Positions 42,837 to 46,996 of a stretch of DNA of 46,996 bases are shown in pieces. Position 1 is the first letter of the stretch, and every line of letters starts with the position of its first letter. The stretch is from CAYLJJ01 sp964384025 (GTDB lineage: Bacteria > Myxococcota_A > Bradymonadia > UBA7976 > UBA1532), in NCBI GenBank assembly GCA_964384025.1, contig CAYLJJ010000049.1, positions 1-46,996 of the forward strand, read 5' to 3'. Under the pieces are notes generated by a model, which saw only the letters and a program-made list of their open reading frames with translations, did not search any database and was not told the DNA's origin. The translations under genes and the position numbers were made by a program.

Positions 42837-43673
42837 ATGGAAGAACAAACACTAGATTATGAGATATTGGCATCTCAACTAAAGCATATAAGCAAACCCT
42901 ACTCTGTAGAGTTGAAACGTCGCCTAAAGAATGAATCATTCCTCAAACAGTGTGTTAGAGCTGCTGAAAAGGAGGACTTTTTTGCTCTGAGCGAGCTGCT
43001 TCAGTCTCGAGATTATAAAAAGTCCCAAGGAGATCCTGAGCTGAAAGAAGCTCTGGCTCTTCTGAGCATGCTACAAGAGCAGGCAGAGCGCTCCATCGAT
43101 CTCTACCGTCGCGAGTTTATCCAGGAGCTGAAGCGTCTGGCAGAGCTGTCAGGGTTGGAGTTGCAGATCGACTTCCCCAAATTTCAGAGTCTCCCAGGTA
43201 TTTCAGGGCGAGTTGATTTCCAGAAGCGCAGGACCCAAATCAACAAAGAGCTTCTTAAGTCTGTGGATCCTCGACGCATCATCAAGCTTCTGCTGCGTCT
43301 TAGGAAGCAGCTCTACGGGCGTAGCCTCGACCCCCAAGCCTTTATTGAGGAGCTCTTTGAGGTCTATAGCGGGCTCTGTGCTACGCCAGACTCGGGTGCT
43401 TCGGTGCCGATCCGTGAGTTCTATCTTCAGTTGGTTCTCAAACGACAGAGTAAGCGCTTCTTTGAGGATCTAGAGAAGCACAGCTTCCGAGGCTATCCTG
43501 TAGATGCCTTCGCAGTAGATCTTTGGCGCCTTGCTCAATCTGGGGTCAAGGAAACAGCCTCGGGCTATAGCATGAGCCTGCGCCCAGGGAGAAACTTCGC
43601 TCTGCCCCTGATGGACTTTCAGGGAGAGCGGCGACAGACCAGCTCGATCAGCTTTATGAGGTCCATGTTGTGA
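42837..43673 (+). CDS. Helical protein of unknown function, first gene of BREX-like ATPase operon
   Basis: A 278-residue cytoplasmic protein, predicted nearly all alpha-helical and rich in charged residues, with no signal peptide or membrane segment. Conserved-looking blocks: LKHISKPYSVELKRRLK near the N-terminus, RREFIQELKRLAELSGLELQ in the middle and SVDPRRIIKLLLRLRKQLYG at about 140-160. It does not match a family I can name; it has the size and helix content of a TerB-like or kleisin-like adaptor. The stop overlaps the GTG of the next gene by four bases (GTGA), so the three genes are translationally coupled and their products probably form a complex. Confidence 0.7.
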   Translation: MEEQTLDYEILASQLKHISKPYSVELKRRLKNESFLKQCVRAAEKEDFFALSELLQSRDYKKSQGDPELKEALALLSMLQEQAERSIDLYRREFIQELKRLAELSGLELQIDFPKFQSLPGISGRVDFQKRRTQINKELLKSVDPRRIIKLLLRLRKQLYGRSLDPQAFIEELFEVYSGLCATPDSGASVPIREFYLQLVLKRQSKRFFEDLEKHSFRGYPVDAFAVDLWRLAQSGVKETASGYSMSLRPGRNFALPLMDFQGERRQTSSISFMRSML

Positions 43674-44977
43674 GCACACTGAGTCTCTTCCAAGCTCGCA
43701 AGATCATCGAAGCGCTTCGTAAAGGCAGCGTCCCCAGCGAACAGATAGCTCACTTCAACGTGGGTCGAGCGCGCTGGTTAAAGGTGATCGAGGATGATCT
43801 CAGCTCCTATATCGGAGAGGGGGGCTCCAAGGTTCGCTTTATCTGCGGCAACTATGGGGATGGCAAGACCCACTTTATGAACCTCATCCAGCGGCTCGCC
43901 TTTGATCAGGGTTTCGCGGTCGCCTTTATCACCCTCAACCGAGATCTCTCCATCCATAAGTTTGAGCAGGTCCTTCAGGCGCTGCTCCAGACGCTCTCAG
44001 TACCTGGAGGCGCGCAGGGTTTCAGCGCTATCGTCGAGGAGTGGGTACAGCGTGAGCAAGAATCCTGGCTGGTCCCGCTCAAGAGATCCAAGAAGAAAAA
44101 GCTTGAGCGGCCCTTGGATGAGGAGCGCTTAGAGCTGCTCAGGACCCAGCTCAAGGAGGTTTCAAATCTGGACATCAACCTGAGCAACGCTCTCCTGTCT
44201 CAGATCCGCCTCCAGCTCTCCCCGCTGGCTGAAGGAGAGAGCGCCGCCAGCCGTGATCGACAGCGCGATATCTTGAGCCGCTGGATGCAGGGAGGGCGAC
44301 TCCTTAAGCGCGATCTCAAGGGGTTTCAGATCTTTGAGAACCTCAATAAGAGCAACAGCCGACGCTTCCTCAACTCCGTCATCGCCGCGCTGCGCTACAT
44401 GGGCCACAAGGGGCTGATTTGTCTCTTTGATGAGCTGGAGATGCTCTTTACGATGCGAGCCAATGCTCGTAATGGCGCCTATGAAAATGTTCGCCTCCTC
44501 ATCGACAACGCTGACCACTCCGGTTATCTCCACATCTTCTTCTCCACCATCCCCGATATGCTCAGCCATGATAAGGGTTTTAAAGCCTATGATGCTCTCT
44601 GGAGCCGGGTACGCAGCCTGGGGAATCAGAGGCGGCTGAACTACCGCGGTGTCCTCATCGATCTTCACCGTACCCCTCTCAAGAAAGAGGAGTTTCTGGA
44701 GCTGGGTCGTCGGCTGATCAGCCTTCATCAACAAGCTTTTCAGTGGGAAGATCAAGAGCAGGACGATGGGATCATCCGGCAAGTGCTCAGGGAGCAGGAG
44801 CAGATGGGGCTGCTCAGCGAGGTGCGGCTCTTTATCCGACAGCTTGTTCGAGCCCTGGACATCATCGAGCAGGGTGAAGATCTCAGCGAGGGCGGGTTGG
44901 ACGCACAGCTCTTAGAGAGCAAGGATGATCTGGATCGAGAGCGTCAGAGCCTTGAAGCCACCTCCTGGGACAGCTGA
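43670..44977 (+). CDS. BREX-type P-loop ATPase 1 (DUF2791/BrxD-like)
   Basis: A 435-residue ATP-binding protein, start GTG 43670. The N-terminus QARKIIEALRKGSVPSEQIAHFNVGR followed by Walker A GNYGDGKTH (residues 60-68) and then GFAVAFITLNRDLSIHKFEQVLQALL matches the DUF2791 'BREX system ATP-binding' family (BrxD-like). Walker B is GLICLFDELE (248-257). A long helical C-terminal tail ends in an acidic segment. In BREX these proteins act with helicases against phage DNA; here no PglX, PglZ or BrxHI is in the window. The stop overlaps the next ATG by one base (TGATG). ATPase family assignment good, function inferred. Confidence 0.8.
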   Translation: MSTLSLFQARKIIEALRKGSVPSEQIAHFNVGRARWLKVIEDDLSSYIGEGGSKVRFICGNYGDGKTHFMNLIQRLAFDQGFAVAFITLNRDLSIHKFEQVLQALLQTLSVPGGAQGFSAIVEEWVQREQESWLVPLKRSKKKKLERPLDEERLELLRTQLKEVSNLDINLSNALLSQIRLQLSPLAEGESAASRDRQRDILSRWMQGGRLLKRDLKGFQIFENLNKSNSRRFLNSVIAALRYMGHKGLICLFDELEMLFTMRANARNGAYENVRLLIDNADHSGYLHIFFSTIPDMLSHDKGFKAYDALWSRVRSLGNQRRLNYRGVLIDLHRTPLKKEEFLELGRRLISLHQQAFQWEDQEQDDGIIRQVLREQEQMGLLSEVRLFIRQLVRALDIIEQGEDLSEGGLDAQLLESKDDLDRERQSLEATSWDS

Positions 44978-46065
44978 TGAAGATCTCCCCCTTTAGGGCT
45001 CGGATGGCAATAGAACGTCTCCGAGATGGTCTCTTTGATGCGTTTACCATCGAGCGACTCACCCTGGGACAAGGGCGTATGGAGGCTGCTTTAAAGGCCA
45101 CCTTGGAGCGAGGGCACCTGCTGCTTCGCGCCGACTATGGGGAGGGGAAATCTCATGCGTTGGCCTATCTAAAGTCCCTGGCTCAAGCTCAGGGCTTCGC
45201 CACCAGCAGTCTCCAGCTTGATCCCCGCGCATTCCCTCTCTATCGAGCCCAGAATGTTCACCGAGGATTGCTCCAGAGCCTGCACCTTCCTGGCGAACCT
45301 GAGGGCTTCTTGGGGGCTTTTCGGCACTATATTCAGGGGCTGGAGCCCAAGGCTGTAGATGCTCTGCTCCCTAAGATTCTGCCCTATCGCTATCGCTCGA
45401 TCCTCAGCGCCATCGCGCGCCATCCCTCCGATTTAAGCACGCTCAAGCCGATGGCTCAGGAGTATGAGCTGCGCGTTGAAGATTGGCTCCAGCGCAGCTG
45501 GCACGGAGAGAGCATCGGTTACTTCCTGCGCAGCGGCCTTAGGTTTCGTGAGGTTCCTCGACAGAAGGGAGACTTGCTCACATGCCGAGGCTTCACTCCT
45601 TTTATGCAGCTTTTTGAGGGGATCGCTCAGCTCCTAAAGATGATGGGCTTTAAGGGTTGGGTGTTGCTCTTTGATGAGTTGGAGTCGATCACCCTACTCT
45701 CTCGCAATCTCCGCAGCCGGGGCTACGCTGCTCTTTGGGAGTGGTGTGTTCCCGCCAAGCCCCTGCTCCTGCCTATTTTTGCGGCCACAGAGGAGATCTT
45801 CAGGCGCTTGGCTGAAGAGGCCCCTGAGTTTCCACAGAAAGCCCTCAACACGCTCCACCTCAACAAGCCCAGCGAGGAGGAGTGGGAGGGGATCTTTGAG
45901 CAGCTCATCAGTTTCCACGGCTACGCCTATGCTTGGTCTCCTCCTCAAGACCTACGCCCTAAGCTGAGACATGCTCTTAAGGAGAGCGGGGGGGCTCAAA
46001 TCCGACTGCGGTTGCGCCATCTGATCTATGAGCTTGATCTTCAACAGCAGGCGTTGGTGTCCTGA
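44977..46065 (+). CDS. BREX-type P-loop ATPase 2 (diverged DUF2791-like)
   Basis: A 362-residue paralogue of the preceding protein, starting ATG 44977. The order is the same: SPFRARMAIERLRDGLF, a P-loop RADYGEGKSH (residues 51-60) in which the first Gly of GxxxxGKS is Ala, the block GFATSSLQLDPRAFPLYRAQ, and Walker B GWVLLFDELES (227-237). It diverges strongly from ATPase 1, so the duplication is old and the two are likely non-equivalent subunits of one complex. After the stop there is no further operon gene, only gene debris and an IS element, so a fourth component could have been lost. Confidence 0.78.
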   Translation: MKISPFRARMAIERLRDGLFDAFTIERLTLGQGRMEAALKATLERGHLLLRADYGEGKSHALAYLKSLAQAQGFATSSLQLDPRAFPLYRAQNVHRGLLQSLHLPGEPEGFLGAFRHYIQGLEPKAVDALLPKILPYRYRSILSAIARHPSDLSTLKPMAQEYELRVEDWLQRSWHGESIGYFLRSGLRFREVPRQKGDLLTCRGFTPFMQLFEGIAQLLKMMGFKGWVLLFDELESITLLSRNLRSRGYAALWEWCVPAKPLLLPIFAATEEIFRRLAEEAPEFPQKALNTLHLNKPSEEEWEGIFEQLISFHGYAYAWSPPQDLRPKLRHALKESGGAQIRLRLRHLIYELDLQQQALVS

Positions 46066-46175
46066 GAAAAAGCGAGCTTCTTCGTCAGCGACTCGCTCAT
46101 CTCTAATGAGGAGATTGGAGCAGCCCTGAGCTTTTCGCTGGGATCCGAGACCTCATCACATATTGGAAGCTGAGT

Positions 46176-46482
46176 ATGCATTGGATCTTCGCCGCGCTCT
46201 TAATGGGAGCTTGTCTTTCAACCGGAGAGATTGAACGATATCTGGATAGGCATCCACACCACCGCCCCCTCCACTCACCTGGACGTGGGTAACATCTTCA
46301 AGGTGAATCTGAGCAGTCAGTCCAAACCAGTCGCTATGTTCGCGAGTTCTCGGGGGTGATCACTGGCCCCGGCAACTGGCCCGACTGCACCCACCCTGCC
46401 AAGATGGTGACTGTTGGGACGATCCGTGACTCCTCCTACATACCTTTATCGAGATCGAACTCTTTGGTTCACACAGTAGGAA
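46176..46482 (+). pseudogene. Fragmented lipoprotein gene cut by the IS element
   Basis: ATG 46176 opens MHWIFAALLMGACLSTGEIE, a clear lipoprotein N-terminus (lipobox LMGAC), but the frame ends at TAA 46292. Other frames downstream hold protein-like pieces (YVREFSGVITGPGNWPDC and HPAKMVTVGTIRDSS near 46340-46440, FIEIELFGSHS just before the IS end). I read this as a decaying gene with frameshifts, truncated by the insertion at 46483. Confidence 0.5.
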
Positions 46483-46996
46483 TGACAACTTATTTTGGCC
46501 CCACTTGATCCCGAATTTTGGCCCCACCTCCTGAGCGGTTTTCGCCGCCTTCATGACGACCGAATAAGGGCTTTCTGGCCCTCTTGCTTTGAGTCGAGCT
46601 TGAGGGGATGCCTTCGAGCTCTCTATCTCCTTTGATTTCTTCTCAACATCTCTTCGAGCCGTATCGACTTCTTCCCTGTATCGATGATGTGTGCGCGGTG
46701 AGTCAGACGATCTACCAGCGCTCGACATAGCCGAGGATCTGGAAACATCGCAGTCCACTCACTGAATGGAAGATTTGTTGTCACTATGATCGGACGTAAC
46801 TCATGCCGCTCTCCGAGGACGCGGAAGAGCAGCTCAGCGTCGGCTCGAGTGAGCGGTACATAGGCAAACTCATCGAGGATCAAGAGCTCGACTCGGCTAT
46901 AGCGTCCCACCGTACGATCCACTCGTTCCGTTTCCGCCAATGCGAAGCAGCTGTGGCTCCGGTTGGCTTTGTGGTCTAGCCAACTTGAAGCCCTCG
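46483..46996 (-). mobile_element. End of an IS21-family insertion sequence
   Basis: The element starts with TGACA at 46483, as IS21-family ends do, and carries two direct copies of ATTTTGGCCCCAC (46492-46504 and 46515-46527), the multiple terminal repeats expected for this family. The istB-like gene points toward this end; the istA gene and the other end lie outside the window. No target duplication can be checked with only one end present. Confidence 0.8.
46623..46996 (-). CDS. istB: IstB-like helper ATPase of IS21 (partial, runs off the right edge)
   Basis: The C-terminal ~105 residues are typical IstB: RYSRVELLILDEFAYVPLTR with Walker B, then LLFRVLGERHE, PIIVTTNLPFSEW and LVDRLTHRAHIIDTGKKSIR, ending at TAG 46623. 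IstB is the ATP-dependent target-selection partner of the IstA transposase. The N-terminal half with Walker A should lie beyond 46996. Residues encoded upstream of ~46940 (SWLDHKANRSHS and so on) look less like IstB, so a frameshift near there is possible. Confidence 0.8.
   Translation of the reverse strand, partial: RASSWLDHKANRSHSCFALAETERVDRTVGRYSRVELLILDEFAYVPLTRADAELLFRVLGERHELRPIIVTTNLPFSEWTAMFPDPRLCRALVDRLTHRAHIIDTGKKSIRLEEMLRRNQRR

Noticed and set aside
42837..46065. A complete BREX system
   Set aside because: Only ATPase-like proteins are present; no PglX methylase, PglZ phosphatase or helicase in the window.

Overview
The window looks like chromosomal DNA of a myxobacterium-like or Bradymonadales-like bacterium (phylum Myxococcota or a close relative). 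The signs are a myxobacterial-type retron, a very large PKD-repeat protein ending in a MYXO-CTERM-like Cys-x-Cys / hydrophobic / poly-Arg tail, many Cys-rich and EGF-like lipoproteins, a CotH-family lipoprotein, WGR and SWIM proteins, and fairly high GC. No rRNA and no CRISPR array were seen. The species is not identifiable from this alone.

Left end (1-8110, all minus strand): a retron locus. Transcription runs leftwards through a WGR/beta-propeller protein, a WGR/HEAT-repeat protein, a winged-helix/SWIM zinc-finger protein, a retron msr-msd RNA with clear a1/a2 inverted repeats and a long msd hairpin, and a retron reverse transcriptase that runs off the left edge. The three protein genes are tightly packed and the RNA starts 18 bases after the last of them, so the whole block is probably one tripartite retron (defence-type) system.

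8.4-18.7 kb: a DUF4105 membrane protein (minus), glycyl-tRNA synthetase (plus), then a minus-strand run of surface or periplasmic proteins (CotH lipoprotein, EGF/CAP protein, Cys-rich lipoprotein) with a class V aminotransferase-fold PLP enzyme among them.

18.7-26.5 kb: a broken ankyrin lipoprotein, an orphan recB-like helicase-nuclease (plus), two small minus-strand envelope proteins, a strange cluster of tRNA halves in which 3' halves precede their matching 5' halves, and a slipin/SPFH protein with about six N-terminal repeats.

26.5-38.1 kb: the 2062-residue PKD protein (minus), full-length glycine decarboxylase gcvP (plus), a Cys-rich lipoprotein and an MFS transporter (both minus).

38.3-46.1 kb (plus strand): a glycine-rich membrane protein, a membrane-anchored sulfatase-superfamily enzyme with no catalytic Cys, an outer-membrane protein followed by a decayed FadL/OmpP1-like gene, and a translationally coupled three-gene operon of an unknown helical protein plus two different BREX-type (DUF2791-like) P-loop ATPases. 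Right end: gene debris and the end of an IS21-family element with a partial istB.

The most promising points are the retron with its WGR/HEAT/WH-SWIM partners, the two-ATPase BREX-like operon, and the apparently permuted tRNA halves.
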